From: UBA7236 sp964463165
GTDB taxonomy: Bacteria > Bacteroidota > Bacteroidia > Chitinophagales > BACL12
Direction: 5' to 3'
NCBI GenBank assembly: GCA_964463165.1
Contig: CAYXBK010000008.1
Span: 114,967-178,966 of the forward strand
Length of the DNA: 64,000 nucleotides
Below, piece by piece: positions 17,475 through 26,918 of this stretch (position 1 is its first letter; each line of letters opens with the position of its first letter). The notes beneath the pieces are model-generated. The model had not been told where the DNA came from and made no database searches. It was given only the letters and a program-made list of their open reading frames with translations. The translations under genes and the position numbers were made by a program.

Positions 17475-19117
17475 TAACCTTCGTGCTTTCTCTGTAAAAT
17501 ATGTAAAACTAATTTTTCCCTCAGATCTTCCGTATGAAACGGTTTAAACAAATAATCGTTCATCCCTGCCTGCAGGCAGGCCTGGATGCGCTCGTTGGAA
17601 ATCGAGGCTGTTAAAGCGCAGATCGGAACGGCATTGCGGGGGCTGCTGAATTCTTTTCTGATGAATTTGGTGATTTCAAATCCATCTATGTCTGGCAATT
17701 GAATATCCATCAGTATGAGATCATAATCATCTGCCGAAGCTTTTGCAATTGCAGTTCTGCCGTTATCTGCAATTTCGACCTTGATACCCGGAAATAATTG
17801 TTCGATCGTATCATTCGCCACCATCTGATTAAACAGATTATCTTCAACAAGTAATATTTTTTTTCCATCCATTGCATTATCGGCATGCTGCATTTCCTGT
17901 TTGACCGTATCAGGTTTTTCACCGATCGCATAGGTAACTGTGAAATAAAATTTTGAACCTTTCCCGGGACTGCTTTCTAATTTTAATTCACTTTGGTGCA
18001 ATTCAACAAGTTGTTTTGAGATTGATAAACCAAGCCCCGTTCCTCCGTATTTTCTAGTTGTGTCTGATGCCGCCTGTCCGAATGATTCAAATATTTTTTC
18101 CTGTTTATCGGCAGGTATACCAATTCCGGTATCTGCTACACTAAATTCAATATCGAATAAGTTATCAGCTTTGCGCATTACGTTTGCCGAAATTGTTACA
18201 CTGCCTTTTTCCGTAAATTTAATTGCATTCCCTGTGAGGTTCATTAAAATTTGCGTCAGCCTTGTCTCATCCCCGATCACATACAAAGGCAGATCTTCGC
18301 TCGTTTCAATAATCAATGCAATTCCTTTCTGATCTGATTTAACCGATAAAATTGTTTGTAATGTTTCAAGCATGGGCATCAATGGGAATGTTACTTTTTC
18401 CAATTCCATTTTACCGGCTTCGATTTTTGAAAGATCAAGAATATCATTTATGATCACTAATAAATTATCACCGCTTTTTTTAATGACATCGAGATATTTC
18501 ATTTGCTGTTCATCCAGTTTCGATTGCACAAGCAAATTGGTGAGGCCCACAATTGCATTCATGGGCGTGCGTATCTCATGGCTCATATTTGCGAGAAACT
18601 GATCGCGGAACTGTTGTGTTCGCTTGAGTTCTTTCAGGGTTGCATTTAATTCTGCAGTGCGCTCTTCCACAAGGCGTTTCAATTCATCGGTTCTTTTCCT
18701 GGCTTCCTGCAAAGCAAGGTCGTTTGAACTGCGCAAACGCTGCATGGTTAATGCAAACATATTTTGAATAATGCGTGGATGTTTTTCAGCGAGCTTAAAA
18801 AAATCCCCGCTTGAGATCTCAAATAATTCAATGTCTGCATTTGCAACTGAGGTTGCCGTTGCAGTTGTTTCAGCTATAAAACTTTCACCGATGCAGGCCG
18901 GCGGGAATAATTCGGTAAGTAAAATATCCTCATTAAAAATTCCGATTCTGCCGGCGTGCAGAATATACAGTGCGGAGGGCACGGCATTTTGTTCAATAAG
19001 AACTGATTGCTGCGGATACTTTTTAAATGTAAATGCATTGATTATTTCGGGTATTTCGGAATTTTCGATACCATTAAATAATCCGGAACGCAGGAATGTT
19101 GTTGTGTGTTGGTTCAT
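17474..19117 (-). CDS. Hybrid sensor histidine kinase with N-terminal cyclic-nucleotide-binding-like domain and receiver
   Basis: 547 residues: CNB-like domain at about 10-120, coiled-coil 130-170, HisKA with phospho-acceptor H180 (NMSHEIRTP), HATPase with N297 (LTGNAIKF), DTGIGI at 329-334, GGTGLGLSI at 358-366, and a C-terminal receiver with D471 (LILMDIQLPD). No membrane segment, so it is a cytosolic kinase. In the phosphate-binding cassette GES (77-79) is present, but the position of the conserved Arg reads Thr (TATATSV), so binding of cAMP is uncertain. It lies 35 bp downstream of an adenylate cyclase and overlaps the HD gene. Confidence 0.9.
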   Translation of the reverse strand: MNQHTTTFLRSGLFNGIENSEIPEIINAFTFKKYPQQSVLIEQNAVPSALYILHAGRIGIFNEDILLTELFPPACIGESFIAETTATATSVANADIELFEISSGDFFKLAEKHPRIIQNMFALTMQRLRSSNDLALQEARKRTDELKRLVEERTAELNATLKELKRTQQFRDQFLANMSHEIRTPMNAIVGLTNLLVQSKLDEQQMKYLDVIKKSGDNLLVIINDILDLSKIEAGKMELEKVTFPLMPMLETLQTILSVKSDQKGIALIIETSEDLPLYVIGDETRLTQILMNLTGNAIKFTEKGSVTISANVMRKADNLFDIEFSVADTGIGIPADKQEKIFESFGQAASDTTRKYGGTGLGLSISKQLVELHQSELKLESSPGKGSKFYFTVTYAIGEKPDTVKQEMQHADNAMDGKKILLVEDNLFNQMVANDTIEQLFPGIKVEIADNGRTAIAKASADDYDLILMDIQLPDIDGFEITKFIRKEFSSPRNAVPICALTASISNERIQACLQAGMNDYLFKPFHTEDLREKLVLHILQRKHEG

Positions 19118-19152
19118 TCAAATTATCAGATATGGTTTATGTAAAATCATTT

Positions 19153-21024
19153 TCATATAATTGAATCAATAAAATACATATCAATTTCACCTTTATTTTT
19201 TGCATCGATTTTACCCCGGTAAACACAATTGAACTGATCTTTCACTTTCAGATAGGTGCTGTTGCTGATATTAACTTTTCCCGCTTCTCCGCTGCTTTCC
19301 ATACGTGAGGCAATATTCACAGTATCTCCCCAAATATCATAAGCGAATTTTTTCACGCCCACAATACCGGCAACAACCGGCCCGGTATGAATGCCGATGC
19401 GAATTTCAAAAATTTCAACATGATTGTTTTTTTGTCCGGCCATATAATTTTGAATTTCGAGGGCTGCCATCACCACATCGCTTGCATGTGACGCATTTGG
19501 AACCGGTAATCCGCCGACGCACATATAGCTGTCGCCGATGGTTTTTATTTTTTCAATTTTATACCTGCCGATAATTGCATCAAAGGCTTTGAAATGTTTG
19601 TCTATTTCCGTTACCAGTTCGGTGGGTGATAATTTTTCAGAAATTGAAGTGAAATTTTTGAAATCTGTAAACATCACCGTTACCTCATCAAATTGTTTTG
19701 CATCGGCTGAGCCTTTTTGTTTTAATTCTTCCGCTACAACAGATGGTAAAATATTCAGAAGCAGATCATCACTGCGCTTTTTTTCCTGCTCAATTATTTT
19801 CTTTTGTTTTCGGGTAATGCGCCAACGGTTCAATATGATTCCAGAAAATGCAATTACCAGGATTAATCCGGCACTGTAAAAAATCGTTTCTCTGCTCCGC
19901 AATTTTTTTTCATCAGATAACTTAACTTCAGTGATTCTTTTCTGGTAGGCAATGGAATCCTCCCGTTTACCATATTCATAATCAAGTTGTTTGCGTGTTG
20001 CCGCATTGAATTTTTCTACGTCATAAATACTATCCCGAATTGCAATATATTCCTGATAAGTTTTGAGTGCATCTTCATATTTTCCGGAGAGCATATATGC
20101 TTCGGAAAGCACTTCCTGAAATGCAAGGATATATTCAGCCTGTTTTAATTCTTTCGCATAAGTTATTGTTGTTGTGAGATAGGAAAGGGCTTTTTGCAGA
20201 TTGGCGGATCTGCCTGCAGGTATCAGGCTGTCTGCTTTTATTGTACCCGAAGTATCCTTGGAAATATCCAGATATGTTTCACCGATATTTCCCATATTTC
20301 TTGTAATACCGTTTTTGTTTTCAAGCGCTGTTTCTTTGCGCAATGCATCAAAATAAAATACCATTGCTTTGTTATATTCTCCTTCTTCGGCATAATAATT
20401 TGCAATATTACCCAGCAGTCTGGCCGTACCCCGCAAATCACCCAACTCCTGGTACAATTCAAGTGCACGCATATTATTTTTGATCACATTTTCCTTATCA
20501 CGCAATGTATAATATACGTTTGCAATATTGCTGTACATTCCTGCAATGCGGGTTTTATTATTTAGCTGCTCATAAATTTTCAATGCCTTCTGATCATATT
20601 CAAGCGCCTTTAACTGATTTTTAGAAGTATGATGCACGATGCCGATATTCTGCAGTAAAATTGCCTGGTTCGGCAAATCATTTAATTGTTCATATAATTT
20701 CAATGCTTTGTATTCATTTTCAAGTGCGTGGGCATAATCCGCTTTGTTGGCATAATTGGCACCTATCGACGAATAGGCGCCTGCAATTCCCTGTGTCCAT
20801 TCTATTTTATTTGCAAGCTCTAAAGCTTGTTTTCCGAATTTCAAACCTTCATCGGGATTAATATATGGATAAGTGTAGGATAACTGATTTAATATTTTTA
20901 CTTTGTTTGTATCTTCCTTTGCTTGTGGTAAAATACGCAGAAGTGAATCAATAACGGATTGCTGACTAAATGAAGTCTGTTGTATGGAAATAAAGATAAG
21001 CAGCAGAGTGAAGGGCTTACGCAT
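19153..21024 (-). CDS. TPR-transmembrane class III adenylate cyclase (1 of 3)
   Basis: 623 residues. Signal peptide 1-21, about seven TPR units at 40-340 outside the inner membrane, one membrane helix at about 380-399 (FYSAGLILVIAFSGIIL), a coiled linker, and a cyclase domain at 443-620. Metal Asp D454 (MFTDFKNFT) and D498 (IGDSYM) are present. Specificity residues are K494 and D563 (YDIWGDTVN), the adenylate pattern. N570 and R574 complete the site. The TPRs probably sense a periplasmic ligand and set cAMP output. First gene of the cyclase-kinase-HD-winged-helix operon. Confidence 0.93.
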   Translation of the reverse strand: MRKPFTLLLIFISIQQTSFSQQSVIDSLLRILPQAKEDTNKVKILNQLSYTYPYINPDEGLKFGKQALELANKIEWTQGIAGAYSSIGANYANKADYAHALENEYKALKLYEQLNDLPNQAILLQNIGIVHHTSKNQLKALEYDQKALKIYEQLNNKTRIAGMYSNIANVYYTLRDKENVIKNNMRALELYQELGDLRGTARLLGNIANYYAEEGEYNKAMVFYFDALRKETALENKNGITRNMGNIGETYLDISKDTSGTIKADSLIPAGRSANLQKALSYLTTTITYAKELKQAEYILAFQEVLSEAYMLSGKYEDALKTYQEYIAIRDSIYDVEKFNAATRKQLDYEYGKREDSIAYQKRITEVKLSDEKKLRSRETIFYSAGLILVIAFSGIILNRWRITRKQKKIIEQEKKRSDDLLLNILPSVVAEELKQKGSADAKQFDEVTVMFTDFKNFTSISEKLSPTELVTEIDKHFKAFDAIIGRYKIEKIKTIGDSYMCVGGLPVPNASHASDVVMAALEIQNYMAGQKNNHVEIFEIRIGIHTGPVVAGIVGVKKFAYDIWGDTVNIASRMESSGEAGKVNISNSTYLKVKDQFNCVYRGKIDAKNKGEIDMYFIDSII

Positions 21025-21075
21025 TTGTTTGTGTTGTTTTTCAAAATCGGGACCCGGTACTTCTTAAATCTTTGT

Positions 21076-21714
21076 TTAAGATTGCGTGCCGGGGTTTGTA
21101 AGAATCGTTTTTATTTTTTTTGTGCGCCATTTTATGATCGACTCAGGAAAAATAAATATGCCGAACATGACTATTGATAAAAATAAACAAACCGGGATAC
21201 TGATAAACGAAACGATCCAGATGGAAATAGAAATCATACTCGCAAAAATATACAGCTGTGTTACCGCTTTAAGCATTTCCGGCGATTCGGATTTTATGAG
21301 TCCGTTTAAATATGCATAACACCAGACACCGGTCATTGCCGAGCCCATTAAAGCAAAATTAAAAGTATATATGATGATTGCAGACTGGCTCCAATCTGTT
21401 GCCATGTGTTTTGATAATAATGCAGTTGAAAAAGGAGTGATCGTTACAACAAGCAATTTAAACCCGTTGATCAATAATAATTTGCTGTTGCTTTTGTTGA
21501 TCAATTGAAACATATAATGATGATTGATCCAGCAAATCAAAATTGTAAAAAAGCCAATCAGTAAGGCGAGTATGCTTGGCCATTCTGATATCAATGCAGC
21601 CATCAGGTTTGAACCGGGTTCAAGTTCGGGTACATGTATATCGAGAATTAATAATGTAATTGCAATTGCAAATACACCGTCGCTGAATGCTTCGATTCTT
21701 GCAGTTTCTTTCAT
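21076..21714 (-). CDS. TMEM175-family potassium channel (1 of 3)
   Basis: 212 residues, six membrane segments. The start carries the TMEM175 TM1 motif EAFSDGVFAIAITLLIL (RxxxFSDGVFAIAITLL), in which the FSD residues face the pore. Bacterial members are tetrameric K+-leak channels in the inner membrane. It lies 51 bp upstream of the TPR-adenylate cyclase. No filter residues of the classic type are expected. Confidence 0.9.
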   Translation of the reverse strand: MKETARIEAFSDGVFAIAITLLILDIHVPELEPGSNLMAALISEWPSILALLIGFFTILICWINHHYMFQLINKSNSKLLLINGFKLLVVTITPFSTALLSKHMATDWSQSAIIIYTFNFALMGSAMTGVWCYAYLNGLIKSESPEMLKAVTQLYIFASMISISIWIVSFISIPVCLFLSIVMFGIFIFPESIIKWRTKKIKTILTNPGTQS

Positions 21715-21741
21715 ATTTTATTTTTGAGATGCATGTAATTG

Positions 21742-22725
21742 TTAAAACGAGATTGTTTCGCCAAGCCCTGCATATACATAATCCTTATTGAACGTATCAT
21801 ATAAAATTTTAAATGCAAGATGTCCGGTGCAATGTGCAGGCGCTACACGATGAACTCCATAATCAAATTTCAAAAGATTTACCAGCTGAGTAGTTTGTTC
21901 ACGGTCAAACGGTATCATGTGAAAACCGCCATAAACCAATTCTATTTTATTACTGGTAATAGTTATTGTTTGCTTCACAATATTTTCAATTCCGGTATGC
22001 GAACAACCAACAATCAGCACTTCGCCTTTTTCTGTTTTCATGGAAAGTGATAATTCCGGTAGGTTGGTGTTTTTGCACGCATCCGCTGCCTGGTCAAACT
22101 GGCCTTCTACAAAACTCTTCCCCGGATAACAGGAGAAATAACCGATATATTCCGAACTTGTTGCAATGATTTGCAGGCCGGGCAGAATTTCTTTTGATGT
22201 TTTAATAAATTCAATATTTGCATTCCAGAATCTGCCTGTCTGGTTGATTGAAAATTTTGTGTTCCCTCCGTCAAAATATTGCATGTATACAGGCAGCGAA
22301 TCTTTTACTGCCGGCTCCTGCCCGGTTGCATCGTAGGGAACAGGTGCTCCCCAAAAAATATCATATGGAAAATAAATTTTTACTGCCGGATTTACTTTCA
22401 ATAAATAATCCAAACCGTTTAAATGATCAAAATGCGCATGCGAAACAACAACGATATCTATTAACGCAGGATCAATTCCTAGGGATTCAATATTATGTTT
22501 AAAAACATCTGCATTACTGCCTGCATCAAATAAAATTGTTTTTCCGGCATATTTTGTAATACAGGAAAAACCAAAATCTTTGATAAGTGAATTGTTTTTT
22601 CCGAAGGCGTCGTACAGGTTGGTGATCGTACCTTCCTTTACTTCAAAATTTTCAACCGGTGTCTGCAAGTTGAATGAACATAATAGGATTGTCAGCACGA
22701 TGAGTAATATAGCCTGAGGTTTCAT
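21742..22725 (-). CDS. MBL-fold metallo-hydrolase (COG1237-like), secreted or membrane-linked
   Basis: 327 residues. The N-terminus MKPQAILLIVLTILLCSFNLQ is a signal peptide or anchor. Metal-binding motifs are present: SHAHFDHLNGL (HxHxDH), GCSHTGI and GGFHM, and the C-terminal APAHCTGHLAF. This is the branch that includes dihydropterin-ribofuranosylaminobenzene phosphate synthase-like proteins, but the reaction in Bacteroidota is not settled. It lies 27 bp upstream of TMEM175 gene 1, and possibly in one unit with it. Confidence 0.85.
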   Translation of the reverse strand: MKPQAILLIVLTILLCSFNLQTPVENFEVKEGTITNLYDAFGKNNSLIKDFGFSCITKYAGKTILFDAGSNADVFKHNIESLGIDPALIDIVVVSHAHFDHLNGLDYLLKVNPAVKIYFPYDIFWGAPVPYDATGQEPAVKDSLPVYMQYFDGGNTKFSINQTGRFWNANIEFIKTSKEILPGLQIIATSSEYIGYFSCYPGKSFVEGQFDQAADACKNTNLPELSLSMKTEKGEVLIVGCSHTGIENIVKQTITITSNKIELVYGGFHMIPFDREQTTQLVNLLKFDYGVHRVAPAHCTGHLAFKILYDTFNKDYVYAGLGETISF

Positions 22726-22853
22726 GCGTGGGTTCTTTAAATGGTTGATTAAAGATAATCATCTCAATTCAAATAATTCATAGCATAACCGGACTGCCCG
22801 GATATGCATGTTTCAGGGAATTTTCAATCATGTATAAAAGCGATATGCGTATC

Positions 22854-23348
22854 TTATTCTGCAGATGCTTTTTCTTTTACAGGAATCCATATTTCTTCCT
22901 CCGAATCAGCTGAATCATTTTTATATTTTTCACCCATCAATGCAAAATGTGGCCTGTCGTCAAGTTGAAAATTTGAAGCAGGAAGCCAGCTTGTAAAAAT
23001 ATACGTATAGGTTTTTTTTCCTTCGCTTACAGGCCCTTTATGAAGAAATACTGCGTACTTACCCTGGGGTATGATCAGACTTTCCATTTTATCAGGAATG
23101 GAAAGCAGGTTCGTTACTTCTACGGCAGCCCATTTTTCAAATTGGGTTTCAGGATCAAATTTTTGGAAAAAATAAGTGCTGTTATATATTTCAACTGAAA
23201 ATAATTCCGGCCCTTTCCGGTCCGGTATTTCTTTTCTCCGCGGCATAAAAGACCGCCACAAATCGGTTGTTTTATTTTCAGCAAACGACATGCGCATATG
23301 CATGCCGATTAATTTTATCTCACCTGTTTGCTCCATTCTCAAAAACAT
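22854..23348 (-). CDS. GyrI-like (small-molecule-binding) domain protein
   Basis: 164 residues. It matches the stand-alone GyrI/SOUL-like ligand domain found in AraC effector regions (IKLIGMHMRMSFAENKTTDLWRSFMPRR, FEKWAAVEV, IPQGKYAVFLHKGPV, TYIFTSWLPASNF, EEEIWIPV). The fold binds hydrophobic cations or acts as a hydrolase for small cyclopropene-like compounds. Either Met1 or Met5 could be the start. A TACATTCG promoter-like element lies just upstream. Monocistronic and cytosolic. Confidence 0.8.
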   Translation of the reverse strand: MFLRMEQTGEIKLIGMHMRMSFAENKTTDLWRSFMPRRKEIPDRKGPELFSVEIYNSTYFFQKFDPETQFEKWAAVEVTNLLSIPDKMESLIIPQGKYAVFLHKGPVSEGKKTYTYIFTSWLPASNFQLDDRPHFALMGEKYKNDSADSEEEIWIPVKEKASAE

Positions 23349-23605
23349 AAAAGGTCCGTTTTTTACGAATGTAAATATAATTTGATTGGAAATGGGAAAT
23401 GAAATTCCCGCTTATTGCAGTTTAGGTGAGGAATTTATTGCTCAAGGATTATTGTTTAGATTTTATGCAGTGCACATTTTAAACGAATCTACCGGATTGC
23501 ATCATATTTGGAACTATAATGCTTTGTAAAGGTATGTCAGGTTATGCTCAGTATAAGACTTGAATGCTATTGCACCTCTGCTTTAATAATACGCCAAATT
23601 CATCC

Positions 23606-25192
23606 ATGAAAAGAAAAACAATCATCCGGATAATCATAACAATTTCCTGTATCAGCGTATTACTGTTTGCTGTTGCAATCTTGTTCGTGCAACCATGGGC
23701 TGATAAAAAAATCAGGTCCGCATTAAGCGAGCAAAAATCTGCTTACCTGATTGATGTTGAAGATATTCATGTTTCATTATTCAGGAGAGAAGTAAAGTTG
23801 GATAACATTCGTATTTCGCCGCGTGATTCAATAGTAAATGGGGATGGATTAAGCGGGAAGATCAATTCAATCAGCTGCAGCGGAATGCATTTGTTCAAGA
23901 TTCTTTTCCATGATGATCTGCTTATAAATCAAATACGTATCACAGGCACAGAGCTGAATGGAGAAATTCCTTTTAAAAATGATTCTGTAAAACCAATTAT
24001 TCTGCCGATGGATATTCTGGTAGATAAATTATTTTTTGATAAATTAAGTTTTTCGATTCAGGATACATTGACGCCGCAGAGGTTTATTATGCAGAAGGGA
24101 GAGATAAAAATTTCAGGACTGGAAATGAAAAAATATGATACTTTGAGCATCCGTATTTTCCATGCTGTAGATCTCAGTATACCCTATTTTGCAGAAATAA
24201 CTTCTGACAGTATGTATACTTTTTCTGTTAATGACTTACATTATGATTCTGATGCAAAATTATTATCCATGGATAGTTTTGTGAGTCATCCGAATTATGA
24301 AAATTATGATTTTACAGACAAGCGGGCCCATGTAACCAGCAGGATGGATGCGGTGGTGAGCAATATTTATATGCATGATTTCTCTCTTGCCGAATGTATT
24401 CAGACTGGAAATCTCAAAGCAAGTTATATTGAACTTGGCCAGATCGACGCAGCAATATTTAAAGATGCACGTAAAACACCAAACCGGCAAAAACGTCCAA
24501 TGCTGCAGGAAATGATGTACGATTACCCGGCTGTATTGAAAGTTGATTCACTTTTTATTCTGGATGGTGAAATAGTATATGAAGAGCATGGTGCACAATC
24601 AAATCAACCCGGTAAGGTGCGTTTTGAAGATGTGCAGATGCAGGCTTATTGTATTACCAACGACAGTGTCTCTGCAAATGATACTTCAATGTTTGAAATC
24701 ATCGCGAAAACATTCATTATGGGGAAAAGTGAATTTCGCATGCACATGAAAGCGGAATTATTTGATCCTGAGAATAGATTTACTTTCAAAGGCTCCGCCA
24801 GTGCAATGCATGCGGAAGATTTAAATCCAATCGTTGAAAAAAATGCATACGTCTTTGTGAATTCAGGAACGGTTGATAATATGTATTTTAATTTTTCCGC
24901 AAATAATTTTAATTCCACCGGAACAATGGTTTTTTTATATCATGATCTTAATCTCACATTGAAAAATAAAAATACGGATGATACGACGGCGATGAAAGAG
25001 CGCCTTTTAACCATTCTTGCAAATATGAAAGTAAAAGACGCAAATCCGCAACCCGGGCAGGGAATCAGAACCGGTGAGATCTATTTTGAACGCAATACTG
25101 AAAAATATATGATCAATTATTGCTTCAAATCGATTTTATCCGGAATTCTGTCTTCCATTTCGAATACAAAGAAAAAAGAGGAATCAAAATAA
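23606..25192 (+). CDS. AsmA/DUF748-like envelope protein
   Basis: 528 residues from the ATG at 23606; an earlier ATG at 23564 would place an odd leader before the membrane anchor. One N-terminal membrane helix (RIIITISCISVLLFAVAIL) is followed by a long beta-rich periplasmic body (DVEDIHVSLFRREVKLDNIRIS) typical of AsmA-family/DUF748 bridge-like lipid-transport proteins. Such proteins move or hold lipids between envelope layers. It is the only confident + strand gene between 10.9 and 62.9 kb and is convergent with the next gene. Confidence 0.7.
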   Translation: MKRKTIIRIIITISCISVLLFAVAILFVQPWADKKIRSALSEQKSAYLIDVEDIHVSLFRREVKLDNIRISPRDSIVNGDGLSGKINSISCSGMHLFKILFHDDLLINQIRITGTELNGEIPFKNDSVKPIILPMDILVDKLFFDKLSFSIQDTLTPQRFIMQKGEIKISGLEMKKYDTLSIRIFHAVDLSIPYFAEITSDSMYTFSVNDLHYDSDAKLLSMDSFVSHPNYENYDFTDKRAHVTSRMDAVVSNIYMHDFSLAECIQTGNLKASYIELGQIDAAIFKDARKTPNRQKRPMLQEMMYDYPAVLKVDSLFILDGEIVYEEHGAQSNQPGKVRFEDVQMQAYCITNDSVSANDTSMFEIIAKTFIMGKSEFRMHMKAELFDPENRFTFKGSASAMHAEDLNPIVEKNAYVFVNSGTVDNMYFNFSANNFNSTGTMVFLYHDLNLTLKNKNTDDTTAMKERLLTILANMKVKDANPQPGQGIRTGEIYFERNTEKYMINYCFKSILSGILSSISNTKKKEESK

Positions 25193-25202
25193 AAACAACA
25201 GC

Positions 25203-25820
25203 TTATTCGCCCAACGCTGTTTTTAATTTTTCTATATCAAGTTTTGAAGCAAATGCCAGTTCATCAGCTTCGCTCGCAAAGCCTCTCAGGTTGATGGTAA
25301 TAAGCGTCTGACTCAGCGGTATTTGAAGTTCACTGACACGGATTGATTTGCCGTCATAATCTTCCATGTTGCTTTTTAAAATCGCACGTTGCGTGCCCAC
25401 TCTCACACTTTTATATTCCGGCCCCATGATGGAAGGATTCGAAAGATACATGCTCATGCTGCTGAGCAACGGTGAATTTGCAATCATTTGCACCTCTGCA
25501 TCATTTTCTTCTTTCGTCGGGTTTTTATATGATTTCGAAATCTGGAATCCGCCGCCAAACATGCCCATAGCACCAGTACCGGAATTATCTTCACCTTCTG
25601 ATTTCAACCCGTTGATTTCATCCGGCAATGATTCTGCAATCTGTGCCGCTATCAGATTATTGAGCTCGTTAATTGCGTCCTGCAGGCTGAGCTGTGCCTG
25701 TTTATATTCTTTTTTGGCAATTAGGTCCTGTGCTTCTTTAATATACGTATCCGCCTGATTTTGGCCAAACAGTGTAAGGCTGATAAAACAGCCGGTCAGT
25801 AAAAATACAATTCGTTTCAT
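25203..25820 (-). CDS. Secreted protein of unknown function (TPR-like N-terminal, Met/Gly-rich middle)
   Basis: 205 residues. Signal peptide MKRIVFLLTGCFISLTLFGQ; the following ADTYIKEAQDLIAKKEYKQAQLSLQDAINELN looks like one TPR helix pair. The middle has GTGAMGMFGGGF, and the tail IPLSQTLITINLRGFASEADELAFASKLDIEKLK resembles a periplasmic beta-sandwich end. I do not recognise the family. A clean promoter (25851-25881) precedes it, so it has its own transcript. Confidence 0.6.
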   Translation of the reverse strand: MKRIVFLLTGCFISLTLFGQNQADTYIKEAQDLIAKKEYKQAQLSLQDAINELNNLIAAQIAESLPDEINGLKSEGEDNSGTGAMGMFGGGFQISKSYKNPTKEENDAEVQMIANSPLLSSMSMYLSNPSIMGPEYKSVRVGTQRAILKSNMEDYDGKSIRVSELQIPLSQTLITINLRGFASEADELAFASKLDIEKLKTALGE

Positions 25821-25850
25821 AATTTGGGCTTTAAAGATTTATTTAATAAT

Positions 25851-25881
25851 CAAATCTAAGAATTTGGAAATATATTTCAAA
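25851..25881 (-). promoter_or_regulatory. Bacteroidota promoter, TTTG-N19-TAGATTTG
   Basis: On the minus strand TTTG at 25881-25878 is followed after exactly 19 nt by TAGATTTG at 25858-25851. This fits the Bacteroidota primary sigma consensus TTTG-N19-21-TAnnTTTG. It lies 31 bp before the ATG at 25820, the best promoter found in the window. Confidence 0.7.
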
Positions 25882-26005
25882 AGAACAGGGGTCATTACCA
25901 CAATGCTGATAAGCATCATTTGTTTTGCAGCTTCATTTTGTAAATGGTCGGCAAATCACTTGTAATTCAACCTGTAAATTCATTGAACCTGACGGGATTT
26001 TCAAC

Positions 26006-26866
26006 TCAATTACCATATACCACTTTCATTGCATTATAAACAGCCTGATGCAAAATGGTAGCATGATCTTCATCAGGTAAATAATCAAAATAAATTTTCA
26101 GGTTTTTGTTTTTTGCATTTCTCAGTTTTTCTTCAAGGAGATTTGCCTCCGCTATCATATTATGGGGGAGAGATGTAGGAGCAAGGCCTTCTTTCCCCAC
26201 TGCAATAAAAACTGATGTTGGGCGGGAATAACCTTCTTCAAGTATTGCTGAATTGAGTGTGAGCAAAGAGCCGTTATCCCACCATATACTCGGACTCACT
26301 ATAATATATGAATTAAATAATTGCGGTTTCTTTAATAATATCTCTGCAGCAAGTAATCCTCCTAACGATTGACCGATAATTGTTTTAGAATTATTGGTTT
26401 TATATTTTTTATCAATATAGGGTTGTAATTCTTTTTCGATAAATGATATGAATTTTTCGGAATGACCGGTTGTGGGAAAATTGATTTTATCTTCTTCAAT
26501 GGTAGTTGGAAATGTAAAATCGCGGCGGCGGTCGACAGATGCAATACCTACAACAATTGTTTTTGGCACTCTGTTGATCCATTCGAAGCTGTTAAACTGA
26601 TAGAGGCCGGAAATATGGATAAAATCTTCATCTGCCGAACCATCCAGCAGATAGGTAACTGCATAATGCACAGTGTCGGATGCGTTGTAACCCTCGGGAA
26701 TGTAAATATTTAATATCCTTGTTTCCGAAAGCTCCGAAGAGTATATCTCATCAATAACACCAAGTTCAAATGGCTTTGATTTGTTTTCCTGTGCAGAAAC
26801 AAAAAGGGAAAACAACAATAAATTCGCAAGGGGCAGAAATGATTTAATTTTTTTCAAGCGTGGCAT
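26006..26866 (-). CDS. Alpha/beta hydrolase, esterase D/siderophore-esterase type
   Basis: 286 residues with a signal peptide (LLLFSLFVSAQ). The order of motifs is that of Fes/IroE-like esterases: YAVTYLLDGSADEDFIHI, RRDFTFPT, IGQSLGGLLAAEILLKKP (nucleophile Ser), IVSPSIWWDNGSLL and DEDHATIL (His). Acts in the periplasm. A role in hydrolysing siderophore or ester antibiotics is possible, but no iron genes are next to it. Confidence 0.85.
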   Translation of the reverse strand: MPRLKKIKSFLPLANLLLFSLFVSAQENKSKPFELGVIDEIYSSELSETRILNIYIPEGYNASDTVHYAVTYLLDGSADEDFIHISGLYQFNSFEWINRVPKTIVVGIASVDRRRDFTFPTTIEEDKINFPTTGHSEKFISFIEKELQPYIDKKYKTNNSKTIIGQSLGGLLAAEILLKKPQLFNSYIIVSPSIWWDNGSLLTLNSAILEEGYSRPTSVFIAVGKEGLAPTSLPHNMIAEANLLEEKLRNAKNKNLKIYFDYLPDEDHATILHQAVYNAMKVVYGN

Positions 26867-26918
26867 TGATCTTCAGTTTTGGATAGAATTCTCTTTTGAT
26901 GATAATGTAAATACAATT

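Noticed and set aside
17560..17585. CCTGCCTGCAGGCAGG palindrome
   Set aside because: It lies inside the receiver domain of the hybrid kinase (CLQAGMND) and is explained by the codons.
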